From the NCBI GenBank assembly GCA_000827495.1, contig KN817532.1, positions 1-64,000 on the forward strand: a stretch of 64,000 bases of DNA, given 5' to 3'. This document shows, piece after piece, positions 11,716-23,384 of this stretch. How positions within the stretch are numbered: the stretch's first letter is position 1; the number at the start of each line of letters is the position of its first letter. A program made the translations under genes and the position numbers. Origin of the DNA: Hypholoma sublateritium FD-334 SS-4 (taxonomy: Eukaryota > Basidiomycota > Agaricomycetes > Agaricales > Strophariaceae). A model generated the notes under the pieces. The model worked only from the letters and a program-made list of their open reading frames with translations, was not told the origin of the DNA and did no database searches.

Positions 11716-12443
11716 TTAATCTTCGAAGAACTGACGCGGTGAGCCGACCTACAGTACGAAGGGATACAATAGTCAGTAACAATGACCACGGGAAGATCGC
11801 GAGATATATGCGGACCTTTTCCATGTACGTCTGCCATGTCTCCTGCAGGCTGCGATCATCAGCCGCGATACCCCGCAGAGCGCCTTCAGGCGTGTAGTGC
11901 TGATGCACAAGTTGCGCGCCGTTCGCATATGCCGCCGCCGCCGGGTGCTGGTCTGGCATTGCGAACGAGCCGGATGCCGCAGGCCAGTACGTGTAGCTCT
12001 CCTGCGTCTGCTGCGCATACGGTGCGCTGGGCACGTACCCCGGCGCGTGGTGCGCATCTGGCGGCGGCGGTCCCGCGTGCGCGATGTCGGGCGCAGAGCG
12101 GCGGCTGTAGCTCGCGGGCACCGGGTACATAGTGTGCTGGGGTCCCTGCGCGATCGCTTGAGGACGGGGTGGTTGGATGGGGTGATGCGGATGTTGCGCG
12201 TTGGAGTGCGGCGCGGACGAGGAGGGTACCTCGACGGCGTGGTGATACTGCTGGTGCGGCGGCGGGGCTGGATAGTTTTGAGGAACGGCGGGTACGGGAT
12301 ACGGGTGCGAGTTTTGCCTTTGGGGGTGAGCAGGAGGTGGGGCTGAGGGAACAGCGTGTGACTGGCTCGCGTGATGAAGAGCACCGACGGGAGCGTAGAC
12401 AGGTTCGTTGGAATCGTAGCTGTGTTGGCGATATTGTGGTACA

Positions 12444-12476
<33 letters not shown>

Positions 12477-15400
12477 GCCTCTACCTGCTGGCGATAGTGC
12501 TCTTGTCGCTGCTGCTGCATCTGCTCCTGTTGCCGCTGCATGTCGAGCTGTTGTTGCTGGTGGGCATGCTGCTGCTGCTGCTGCTGCTGCTGCTGAATCG
12601 CGTCCTGCTGCCGCTGCAGCTCGTGCTGCTCCGTGTACTGCCGCTGGATCTCGAGCTGCTGTTGCAGCTGTTGTTTCCGCGCAACCTCCTGGCGCTCGAG
12701 CTCCGCGTCGGCCCGCTCGCGCTGCTGGCGCTCCAGTACCATCGCTTGCTCTGCGGGGTACGTGATATGCTTCTGCGAGTGCCGGTGGCGCAGCGCGGGT
12801 GCACTATCAACGACCATCGGCGTGCCCGCGAAGAGCTCCTCGCCGTTGCGCCTCGCGTTCTGGATCTGCGCCTTTATATGCCCGTGGAAGTCGTGCAGCT
12901 CCGACACTAGGCTCGGGTGTACGTTCGCAAACTGCGGGTTATCGGTGAACATCTGGCGTGGCGAGCCGCTCGATGCGCGCGACTCCTTCCCGGAGGACGA
13001 CCCCCGGCTCGAGAGCGTGATCGTCGAGGTGCTCGGCCCGGCTTTCGCTGACGCTGTCGTGGACGAGTGCACTTTGGTGGTGACCGTGTTTGTCTTGCCG
13101 CTGAAGATCGACATCTCGTCCTTGGGTGCGCCTGCCTGCGTCGGCTGGAAGATGTCATTGGGCACGCTCGGCGGCATCCCGTTATTCGCGTCCCGGAAGG
13201 CCTGCTGCGCCTTCATCTGCAGGCGGTGCATGATAGGCTGGAGAAATGTGCACGCTCCGATCGTGAGTTTTTGGTGCGCGGGCGAAGGAGCGATACGCAA
13301 GACCCACCAAGAACTTGACGGCCCGACCGCCGAACGCAGAGGCCCGCTGGAAGAGGTCACAGGCGTTGTTGAGCTCGAGCAGTGCGGCGGGGGCGATCTT
13401 GGACCGCGAACTATTCGTTGCCACGGATGCCAACATCACCTAGAGTTACATTTAGCCAGATTACCCTATGTGAGATGCGGCTGGATTTACCGAAGCTGAG
13501 AACGCATGCGTCCATAGCACCCAGAAGCGCGCGATTTGCGCGGGGAACAAGTTGAATTGCTGCTTCACGGACGATACGATAGTGCACGCGCTGCGGTAGC
13601 CGGCGAGAAACGAGGGTGCGTATTGGCTTTTGATGGGGTCCAGAGGGTTACTTGAAATGGCATGCGCGAAGAAGCAGCGATGAATATACAGCAGGGCTAG
13701 TTCGCGTCAGCGCATGTCACGGTGTCGTACAAGCCGCGCTGACTTACTCAGCTCCCGATAATTATGCGGCATGAAGTGGGACATCGTCTGCGCCAGGCCG
13801 ACCCCCTGTGGCGGTGAACCTTGCGCATACGAAGGGAGCTCCATGTCGCGCACTTTCCGGTCCAAATCTAGAATGATGGAGTACTTGGGTGCCCGTGATG
13901 TCAATGTACCCTGCACGACAGCAGAGACACACTCTGCGCCAAAGCGCGCTTTCCAGGACGGGACTGTACGTCATGAGCACAAGGCTCAGAGATATGTTGC
14001 ATTGACTTACAACTCGGTATAACCGACCCGTCATCGGCTATTGTCTGATCGGGGTCGGAAGGAAGTTCACAGTCGACGAACGGTAGCGAAAAAGTCGCTA
14101 GGCGCCCTGTAGCCAGACTCTGCGTGGGACGACGTCAGAGACGCATATTGTCAACTTGGGACAACCCACCTGCCAACAATCAGTGATGAACAACTCCCAA
14201 AACAGGGCTCTCCGTTTCTGAACTTCGGCGGGGCTCAGCTTCCAGCGCGCACAATCCCGGTCTATACATATGGTCATGAAATGCCGTCACCAAGTATAAA
14301 GTACATACGCAGGCCGATCTAGTAGCTACCGCATAAGTAGATATTGGATGAACGGAACCGCGAAATAGCACTCACACTCTGAGCCAACTTTCCGGCGAGT
14401 CCCATCAGTGCCCATGTTGTCTCGATGCTGTTTTCGCCGCTGCACATGCCCTCATAGATAGCCATCATGCTGAGTGTTTGTACAGTCGAGACGGATGGGG
14501 GGCGCTCGAGAAGGCCATTCCTCGATGACTTCGGATCTGTGGAAGATAATATGTATTGGTTCGTCGCCGAGCTAGAAGCCACTCACCAACGCCGTTCACA
14601 CCGCCCGGGTCCAGACTCAACGCCGCCTTGGTAAGTTGGTAGTATTTCTCTGCAGGTGCGTTGTCGGGAGCCGGGGGGAGATTTCCGTCATTCAGCGCGC
14701 CGAAGCAGCATAGCACGAACAGCAGAGCGAGGTCGTGCGATGTGCGATGCCGCTTGGCGACTGCGACGGGAGACGCGACAGTCGGGAAAGCACTCGGCGA
14801 CGCGGATGACTGCTGTGCATCGTCGTACCAGAGCGGCATGATCTCGCTCTCTATCTGATTCCGTGTGACTGCACCGAAAAACCACGGCGCGAGCTCGAGA
14901 TAAGAGTGCATCATATGAACGACCTCAGCGTAAGAGGGGAGGAAATTGGCAACGAGGGTCTCCAAGTTTAAGGGTTTCTGGTTGTAGTTTGAAATCCCTG
15001 AGGCGTGGGACGCGGGCGACGACAATGAACTGGATGACGATTGAGAGATAGAAGGCGCCAGGGGAAATGTGGAAGCCAATGCAGCGACGGATCCATGTAG
15101 ACTTGGTGATCCATTGCTGCCCTGAGGTAGCTTGCCATTATACACGCCCTGTGTATGGGGAGAGTATTCGGGGGTCGAAGTGTAGTTAGACGGCAAGGGA
15201 GAAAGTTCGCTGGCGGTTGGTATGTTTGTCGGATATAGTGGTGTCGTCGACGTTTCCCCCTATACGATTATCGATATTAGACGGATACTTATTCACATGC
15301 AACCCAAAAAAACATTGCTCACAATCAATAGTGACTAGGGCCGAATGAATAAATGCAACAGCATTCAGCAAATCAAGATACGAGTACTCACCTCTGAACC

Positions 15401-16103
15401 TGCTGATCTGCCGTAGAACGTCGCCGCTCCATCGTCACGAATGGCCAGCGTGCCAAATGTGTCGTGCAGCTCTGCATCTTCCTCGCCCTCATCATCTTCG
15501 GGTTGTACCCGCAGTTCATCCTGCCCTCCAGGCACGGATGCCGAGTGCAATTCAATCGAGGATTTAATCTTGAGCAGATCGCGCTGAAGCAGTGGATGTA
15601 GTTCCCCTGCTGGGCCAGTGACAGTGGATTGCAGAATGGCAAGTGCGTCCTCGAGCTGGCGAATCCGGTCGGACATGACCGCTATCTTCTGGTGGAGGGT
15701 TTCCGTGTCCGCGAGGACAAACCTGAGAAAGAATGTGAACAATAAGTCTACGAGACAGACGTGTTTTCTACCGAGTTCCCTGGCCAGTTATAAGACTCCC
15801 ATTGGGACAGATAGCTGAGCATCCCCGCCTTTTGCAGCTTGAGCAGGGGACCGTCTTATCACATTTCAACTTGAGCCTGGAGATATACATCCGCCACGAT
15901 CAGGCGGGCCCAATAACTTGATCCTGGCCTCCACATACCGTCGACATTCAGCACAGGATAATGCGCCTAAATGGTCACGCCCTCAGCTCCTGTTCTCAAG
16001 AAACTATGCAGACCGAGTCCAAGACCAGCGCACCTCGGGCCCTCTTTGACTCTTTATCTTGCGCGCGTTGAACCTGGTTATCCTTCCGAGGTGCCTGTGG
16101 CAT
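11716..16103 (-). CDS. Large glutamine-rich Zn2Cys6 / fungal-specific transcription factor
   Basis: The start codon at 16103 gives MPQAPRKDNQVQRAQDKESK and a basic RARG, spliced to ALSCAECRRLKLKCDKTVPC and SSCKRRGCSAICPNG. All six zinc-binding cysteines are present. A dimerisation helix follows (ADTETLHQKIAVMSDRIRQL). The fungal_trans middle-homology region comes next, with LVANFLPSYAEVVHMMHSYL, DLALLFVLCCFGALND, LWALMGLAGKLAQS, DRDCARWKLSPAEVQKRRAL, FWELFITDCWQ and LATFSLPFVDCELPSDPDQT. The C-terminal third is a poly-Gln activator-like region (CAG runs at 12444-12476 and 12567-12595) rich in His, Pro and Tyr. The last intron (about 11751-11814) was set by frame and leads to the ending VGSPRQFFED before the stop at 11716. 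It is a nuclear DNA-binding regulator; its targets cannot be told from sequence. Confidence 0.9.
12440..12600 (-). repeat. CAG-type trinucleotide repeats coding poly-glutamine
   Basis: There are two runs on the plus strand. The first is gctgtt/gct units at 12444-12476, the second an uninterrupted ctg run of about ten units at 12567-12595. On the coding strand they give ten-glutamine and nine-glutamine stretches within the transcription factor. The first run is interrupted by CAA codons; the second is pure CAG and thus more liable to length change. Confidence 0.92.
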
Positions 16104-17735
16104 ACTCTGGGAATGGGGGGAGAAACGAGGGATTAGAAAGGAAGGTTGGGAAGTGGACAAGCTAAGTTGAGCATCTTGAAGACAGGCACACGCTCGGTCC
16201 TTCTCCCACCTTTCCCCAATGGCCAAGGCTTCTCGGGCTCAATACATTTCACCTTTCTGCCACATAATCTCCATCCTCAGCTTTCGCAGTTAGCCCTCGA
16301 TCCGTGCACTGATCGTACCCAACCCAAAAGTCTAATAGGCACCAATTCAAGTCCCGCGAAAAGGTATATAATCCTGTGCTACTAGTTGGCTACTAGGCAT
16401 TTCAGGTCCTCTCTTGGGCACTTAGCAACGCACATCCTTCTGCGCTGTTTTCATCGCGTTAAACCCCTTCAGCGTACCCACGGAGGTGTGAAAACTCGGT
16501 GGCGTCTCTTGTCATCGTCTAGAGCACTTCATATTACTCACTTACGTCGCTTTTCAGGTAATAGGTAATATTCCATGCACATGTATCGCCTCACTCTCTC
16601 CTGGTCCTATAAGTTGGTCCCCTTCGCTGCTTGCTGATTCCACACTACATGCCTCAAAGAAAACACTACGATCTGCATTACAAAAAATTACCATCGCAGC
16701 AACGCGTTGTTGCCACCAACGATCAGGTACTCATGCTGCGACATGTTCAGTTTGATCACATGGAGCCACTTCTTTCGCCGACTATTATTAGTTACCTGTG
16801 GTTCATAAGCCGGTGAAAAAATAGTGACACTCCTTTCTTTTTAGATCACCTCTTCCGCGATGAACATTCTTATACACTCACGAAACTAAATTTGCCTCGC
16901 GTGTATGTTCTCTACGGGATCCGGATAGAGAGCAGATCACGGAGCTGCATGTGTACTGCGCACGCTCGTCCGCTGCCAGCGTATCGTCGCTTTCGCCTGC
17001 TGACGTTGTTGAACGCCAAGTTTATTTTGATTGAACCACCTTTACAGCTCAGAGTCATTAGCCAGCTCATCTCACGACAGTAACTCTCGCGCTGTCAAGC
17101 AAGTCCCACATCGACACGCGGCTGCCAATTGATGGGGCGGCTCACTCTCATCGAAGCTTGATCAATACTCTGTTGCAATCACCAACCGTGCAAGTGAAAG
17201 TAATCTTCTGGATAGCTCCAGCCTCCAGATAAAGACCACCGGTGCTCTCTATGACGAGTATTACTGATATCTATAGGCTATGTTGGAATCAAAGAATGTG
17301 TTGGCAGGCCGTTAGAAGGCGAGTGATTCGAAGGCACTTAAACCGATTACAATTCCGTATCACGAAAGCTCATATCATTCTTTATCAGCGACTGAAGAAC
17401 AAGAACATACATAAGTTCGGAGTTCCCATTTTACCCGCTCACCGTGGACACCGTCACTTCCTTGGTGACATCGACATATGCCGCTGACTCTGAGGCCATT
17501 GGCTTCCGCTGGCTGTTCCAGCTGCCAGCTGCACTCGCCGCTCATTCATAATGCATCTATGTTTATCGATGACACTGTCGATGCCACAGTGTACTAGTAT
17601 CTTTATCTGCCCCAGTAGGCTCCTGTCTCCTGTCTCCTTTACCTCTCTCCCTGGGCGCTTGCTGTATCAATCCCCATGAGAATCAGGGAGCTGTCGCTAT
17701 ACACTGGATCCTGAACTACCTGCTAAGTGTCAACT
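16104..17735. other. Long intergenic stretch, no gene seen
   Basis: This is the upstream region of the Zn2Cys6 factor. Frames are short, without motif or splice support. A long 5' leader or promoter for the leftward gene is likely but not shown by any specific element. Confidence 0.5.
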
Positions 17736-17739
17736 GCTA

Positions 17740-18480
17740 TCCCGCATCCCTAATCCCGGCATTGTCGATTATAATACTTAGGCTTAGACATACGTAACCC
17801 AAGTTGGCTGCTTCTGCTGCTAAAATCGATTTTACGTCGGCAGTGATAATCCTCCAGTAGCACGGGAATAACATCAGACATAACTGGCCTCGTCCGGTTC
17901 TTATCGACATAACGTTCATCAATATTCAAAGCCTCTTCGAATCTTGTAACACTGTCAGTCACATCGGTTTTGTTTTCACTTGGAGAAATCATAACGAGAC
18001 GACCTTCAATCTCGACGTCAATTCAGCCAGTGGGTAGTATGTCATCAACAGCCACCTTGATCCCGTGGACAACTGAAGCCTGACATTAGGGCACTGAATC
18101 ACGGGTCACTAACCCCCCACCTTATAATTAATTTGTGATCAAGAAAGCCCAAAATGCTGTTAACGAGAAAGTATTGATATAGCGAAGAGTGTGTATTTCG
18201 AACGACTCACAGGCCGGGGAGCTACTTACCTTGAAATTATCAAAGGCTGCGGGACCGGCATCTATTAAGAACTGAAATAAGCTTTTCGGGAGGTGCGCAC
18301 CGTGTCGTCTGAGTGCTGCAGAAATTGAATAAGTGATTGGATCGACATATATCGTGGGTGATGCACTGTGCTGAGTGAAACTGCTCGAGTGATTCAAGGC
18401 AACGCTGCGTGAATTGATCTCGGGCAACTTCTGAGGTATGTAGCAAGTATGCTATTTTTAGACTCGACGTTGCTCGACAT
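17740..18480 (-). pseudogene. Probable decayed gene remnant, unrecognised family
   Basis: Coding-looking pieces with plausible splice ends lie in order on the minus strand. They are FTQHSASPTIYVDPITYSIS with LRRHGAHLPKSLFQFLIDAG (18240-18410), then ASVVHGIKVAVDDILPTG ending in a stop, then SPSENKTDVTDSVTRFEEAL with NIDERYVDKNRTRPVMSDVI and PVLLEDYHCRRKIDF (17830-17990). Donor-like gtaagt at 18227 and acceptor-like ends support former exons. Stops between the blocks and no upstream start argue for decay. I do not recognise the family. It could instead be a live gene with mis-placed introns. Confidence 0.35.
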
Positions 18481-18725
18481 CTAAATTTAGACAGATGTTG
18501 GCCAACCGAGGAAGTAAAGTGCCAGGGATGCTGCGCAAGTCAACAGATGTGCCCACGGCAGGCACTGGGGCTCAACGAGCATGTCACTACTTAGTCCACT
18601 GCGCAACCCGTGTACAAAGTCCTTTCTCTCTTCTACATTCAACAACTTCGAATCCAAATCGACTGGGACCGCCAACGTTTCGTCGACGGATTGAATTTCC
18701 ACTGTAGTCTATAGCACGTTCAGCA

Positions 18726-21119
18726 ATGGCAGACACAGGAGATTATTTGGAGAAGCGGGCGAGCACTGCGTCGGTTTCTCATGATGGAGGAGATGAAGTG
18801 CCGCTTGGACGGACGGAGTCAAAGCAAGGTATGAAAACACCCATCCCTATTCCGAATGGCAACTGATGAACCCCCCTCCATCCTCCACTCTCTCCATTTA
18901 AACGCTCACAGAACTCCCCAAGGTGCTTAGCGGCCTCCAAGCAAATTGGATAGGATTTAATCTCATCGGAATTGTACCATCCATAGCGTCAGCTTATTTT
19001 CTTTCCTCCGTCCCTATGACTTACTCCCGTGTAAATGATCAGTTCGACCTTGGTATTTTCACTTCCTGGTGGAGGAACACATGGAATGATTTGGGCAGTG
19101 AGTGATCCTCCCGAAAGTTATACGTACTTTATCTGACGCGAACACACTTTGATTCCAATCAAAGTGGCTAGTTTGTGGTGTCTTCATGACTGTTGTCTCT
19201 CTCGCGGTTGCAGAGATCCGGTCTATTGACTATGGCGCCGGAGGAATGTACCACTCAATAATAAACTCTTCCTCATCAAAACATAAACGTCTACTTGCCT
19301 GGATTGTGGGATGTAGGCAACTCTCTTCCTATTCATTGAAATTATTTGACTTTACTCATAACTTGTAGATGCAAATGCAATCGGAAATATCTCCAGTTTT
19401 GCCGCGATATCCTGGGCCTGTGGTCTGCAGATAATGGCAGGATCAATGATTGGTTCTGGATTTATGTTCCAACCTACAATGGCGCAGACTTTGTGAGCTT
19501 TATATGCCCCACGTTGAATCTATATACGTGTTTCGATGTACTCACCAATATACCTCATAGCGGAGTGTATTGCGGATTGGTTATTCTGCAAGGGACGGCC
19601 TGCAGTCTGAGCTCGGCAGCTCTTTCAAAACTGCAAATGCCAGCATTTTTACTCAACATCTTGTCAGTGAAAATAACAGTTTCGGTACCGAGTACGATAT
19701 TCTCACAAACAGGAACAGGCTGTGGGTCGTGCTTGTGATTGCTCTCCCAGTAGTAACATCTCCTGGACTCAATGATGTCAAATTTGTTTTCGGGACATTC
19801 ACCAATGGTAGGCAGGAAGCTCTCTTATTCCAGGCTTAATCGGGCTGTAACTTCTCATTCTAGTGAACAAAGCTTGGTCGGACAACGTCTTCGCATTTCT
19901 CCTTACATTCCTAAGTCCAATTTGGGTATTAGGCATGTCCACAAAGCGTAATCATGCTTTCGAGTCACTCACTATAGCTTCCTGCCCTGCAGCGAAAGGA
20001 ACTACCATTCTCCATTTAGGCGAAGAATCCAATTGCAAGAGAGCAGTAATTCCACGCGCAATCATTATCTCTGCCCTTTCAAATGCGATCTTGGGGTGGG
20101 GTGAGCGCATCGTCATTTCTCTCTCTCGCCGTCTCTTCTGAGATTTGCTCATTTTTGATATTAGGACTAATGATTGTTCTCGCGTTCTGCATGGGTAACA
20201 GCTTACGGGCAGTTCTGTTCAGCCAGAGCGGAGAGCCCATGGCGACTGTGAGTTATGAAAATGGTCATTTGAATGTCTGTTTGAACGACGGATGTCTTCC
20301 ACCAAGATTCTTCTCAATTCTTTTGGAAAAAGTGCGATGTTGGCCGCTTGGTCATTTATCATCGTTTTGCAGTGGGTTATTATTTACTTTCTGGCTCAGT
20401 ATATATTTCTTATACCCGATTTGCGCAAATAGATTCAAGATGGGAATGAACATGGTATGTGTTCACTCCTAGTCGACATGTCGAGGGTACATCCTGATGT
20501 AATGACATTAGCTAAACACAGCTTCTCGACAACTGTTTGCCTTCTCCAGAGATGGTGCTCTCAACTACAGGTTCACCAAAAATATTTCGTTGATCAATAG
20601 CCACACAAATACCCCCGTCACCGCGACCTGGTATCTTGTTGGTCTTTCCATATTGGGGGGACTACTGGCATTTGCAGGAAGCAATGCAATCTGCAGAACC
20701 TTGTTTTCATCAGCCGTGGTTGGTCAGTTTACGGCCTCCACAATCACGATTGTCGTGGCCAGATCCGGAAGCGGGCTCGGAAACGGTCGTGCTTTGAATT
20801 TGAGGTTCATGGCGAGTGATCTTATTTAGCTATAGCTAATCATGCGCGACTCATTCTGAGATTTACTATGCAGAGCCTCCCGATTGCAATAGTGGCCACA
20901 ATTTTCATGACTGTGCTGTCGGTTATTCTACTTTTCCCGGACACACAGAACCCATCTGGCGGGACAATGAACTACACGGTTGCCATACTTGGTGAGTTGC
21001 ATCCAGAGCTTGGAGCATGTGGTGTTGATACAGTGAATTTAATAGGCGCTGTTCTTGTTCTCTCAATCGTGGACTTCTCTTATGGGAAGCACAATGGTGT
21101 ACCAAATTATTTCAAGTAA
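18726..21119 (+). CDS. APC-superfamily amino-acid/choline-type permease (diverged, possibly decaying)
   Basis: The start gives MADTGDYLEKRASTASVSHD, an N-terminal cytosolic tail. The membrane segments follow in family order: LQANWIGFNLIGIVPSIASA, GVFMTVVSLAVAEI, GGMYHSIINSSSSKHKRLLA, NISSFAAISWACGLQIMAGS, YCGLVILQGTACSLSSAALS, VVLVIALPVVTSPGL, FAFLLTFLSPIWVL, PRAIIISALSNAILGWG, LMIVLAFCMGNSLRAVL, FKMGMNMLLNTASRQ-like QFKMGMNM plus LNTASRQLFAFSRDGALNY, TPVTATWYLVGLSILGGLLA, SSAVVGQFTAS and SLPIAIVATIFMTVLSVILL. These are motifs of fungal GABA/choline/amino-acid permeases in the plasma membrane. There are several oddities. The block that usually reads GFDAA-H-SEEA before PRAIII is degraded and enlarged. 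Two introns need GC donors (19933 and 20812). The tail ends in an unusual VPNYFK. Confidence 0.78.
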
Positions 21120-21813
21120 ACTGCCGCTCGGAGCTATACTTCTGGAAGGTACCGTATCATGACATGATTAGTTATATTCGGTACGACTAGTGCATGTAAA
21201 CGCTTTTAAAAAATGATGACTACTGCAGATATGAACTGTTGACGCAAGCAAAGGACCATTTGAAGTGCAGTTTGTGGAAATGAGAGGTCCATTCAAGTGC
21301 GCGAAACTATGTAATTGCTACGTTGCTATAAGCGAATGGGTTTCTTCCGATTGCATAATGTCATCGAATCACGGATACTATACAATTCCATATACGGAAG
21401 GCGGGACTACCATTTATGGGAATTTGGTTGTGTAGCTTCGGGTGATCACTGATCGGCCCTGCGTTAGTACACAAAGCGATTCACAGAAAGCTAATCGATT
21501 GAAAGCCCGAAATGTCAACGTTCTTCGTATATACTCAGGCGGAGTGTGTCGCTCAACTGATGTGCCACGTTGCGGATATCCAGGAGACAATGTATTGGAT
21601 ATCGTATCTACATTGAATTTCACTTTTTGAAAGTTGATAGCATCTGGAAAGTCAAAACGGTCATGTCCCACATCGCTCCATACTCTCAGACCTCCCTCGT
21701 TCTGTATTCGTCATTGACAGACAAACCACAATCTACTGCCTGAACAAACAAACTTATTCTACGTTGCTACCTCAATTACGAACCATAAACATCCAAGTTA
21801 TTACTTCGCACAC
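21120..21813. other. Intergenic between permease and small hypothetical gene
   Basis: No supported reading frame is seen. The final 100 bp are pyrimidine-rich with CA-rich segments, a composition common upstream of fungal start codons. Confidence 0.5.
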
Positions 21814-22422
21814 ATGTCAAAGGCCGCAATGAACACGGGTATAGACTTCGCTATCTATGTTCCATGAAGCTCTATTGATTGTTCCTTCAGCCCAGTTCAC
21901 AACGAAAGAGTCAAGCGAGATCAGCCGCCTCGAAGAGAAGATCAACAGCAACACGTCGTCGGCGCTTGAAATGCAGATTGCGCAGGCCCAGCTCGACGAG
22001 CTGCGACGCTCCAAAGGCATGTATCTCTATCCACGTCCCCTCACTCTTTCAAATGGGTATAACATAACATTTTCATTCTCAATTAGAGCCGGCCCTGCAC
22101 AACCATAAGCACAATTTCCGCGGCGTCGACGAAGTGGGGTCCGGGAACAGCAACATCTTCCATGATGACGAAGCGTTCGAGCGGTTCAACATGGGCGCCT
22201 CCGCGGGACACCATCCCGGGTCGAAGGTCGCCAATCAAGCCGCGGCGGGTCGGGCCAGCGTGAAAAACAGTGCGTGCAGTGTCTCATCTCGTCTTTGCAC
22301 ATGTGGACATGCATTTGACCTTCATGTATTTGATCGTCCTAGACCATAAAGTGCGGGGAGCACAGAAGGGACGCACTGGGAACGCCGAGTCCGGCGAGCC
22401 TATCGTACTGCCTGAGCACTAG
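21814..22422 (+). CDS. Small hypothetical protein, 137 residues, four exons
   Basis: Removing introns of 52, 70 and 73 bp leaves 414 bases, an intact frame from MSKAAMNTAQFTTKESSEIS to ESGEPIVLPEH. Residues 18-50 form a charged helix (SRLEEKINSNTSSALEMQIA, QAQLDELRRSK). The rest is a hydrophilic, His/Gly/Asn-rich stretch (HNHKHNFRGVDEVGSGNSNI, HDDEAFERFNMGASAGHHPG) ending with KVRGAQKGRTGNAE. No signal peptide or membrane segment is present. I do not recognise a family. The second intron uses a GC donor (22017), because only that junction keeps the frame. It sits 245 bp upstream of a Con-6 gene on the same strand and, like it, is small, hydrophilic and probably disordered, so a stress or spore role is possible but unproven. 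Confidence 0.65.
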
Positions 22423-22666
22423 CTGAATTCGTGTATCCTCAACTAAATTAAACTGTATCACTATTATATTGAGGCCTAGATCCGATATATCTTTCCGCGC
22501 GAGAGCCATCTCATCCCGTCAGAGAGGATTCGAGACAGGTCTCTCATGCACCAAGATATGATCATTCCTATAAATTCAGCGCTAAGATATGTTTCACCCA
22601 AACGCTGCGTCGCATCTTCGTACTTGACAACCTCTAAACCTACTCCACCCAACCCGTCCAACAATC

Positions 22667-23073
22667 ATGAAAAATATCGGTACATCCTCCCGCATGGTAT
22701 TGAAGCCCGTATTCTGACCCACCATCACTTTCATCGGGGTCACAGATCACAAGAACCCCGAGCGTGTCGCCGCGGGCCTCAAAGCTGTCCTGCATAACCC
22801 GAACACGACTGCGCAGGCGCGTGCCCATGCTCACGAGCGCTTGATCGCTATGGGCGTGGAGACTGAGCCCCTGGCTGAAAAGGACACCGGAGCTAAAGCA
22901 GATACGAAGGCGCACGAGCACCATGTGCTGGGGGGTTACAAAGCGACACTCAAAAGTGCGTACACGCGAGTGGAACGGTGTGCTGGCACTGACCATACTT
23001 TGCATCAGATCCCAACGTCTCGGAGGCGGCGAAGCTTCACGCTGAAGAGGTGCTGCACGAGCACGGCGAGTAG
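22667..23073 (+). CDS. con-6: Conidiation-specific protein 6 (Con-6) family
   Basis: Three exons (introns 66 and 53 bp) give a 95-residue protein starting MKNIDHKNPERVAAGLKAVL. It holds two copies of the Con-6 repeat: first NPERVAAGLKAVLHNPNTTA with QARAHAHERLIAMG, second VLGGYKATLKNPNVSEAAKL with HAEEVLHEHGE. They are joined by a charged linker (EKDTGAKADTKAHEH). Con-6 was named from Neurospora, where it accumulates in conidia. Basidiomycete members are small cytosolic proteins whose molecular function is unknown. No membrane or signal sequence is seen. The short first exon (four codons) was set by matching frame to the repeat. Confidence 0.9.
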
Positions 23074-23384
23074 GCTGTTTGCTAGAAACAAATTGGTGGC
23101 ATGTCGATGGTGGTGGTATAACCTTTGTATAAATAAATTTTGCTGCGCTTTCATAAATATTCTTGAACAAACGTTATCAAGGGTTTAATCATCGAAGCAG
23201 GGAGCGAAATAAATATGTGAGTGCGCTCCTTTTGCGAGGGTGTTGAAGAACGTACGTGCATGGACTTAATCAAATATGGCGATGAGGCTCGTGAGAGGAA
23301 AAAATTGACTGCCCGCCGCCTAACAACGACCGTATTCAGCGCAAATAAATGCGTACGCAAGAGTTGAGCGTTGAACGCGGTACT

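Noticed and set aside
22546..23170. Minus-strand frame of 176 codons overlapping the Con-6 gene
   Set aside because: The plus strand shows two Con-6 repeats with correct splice sites, so the antisense frame is incidental.
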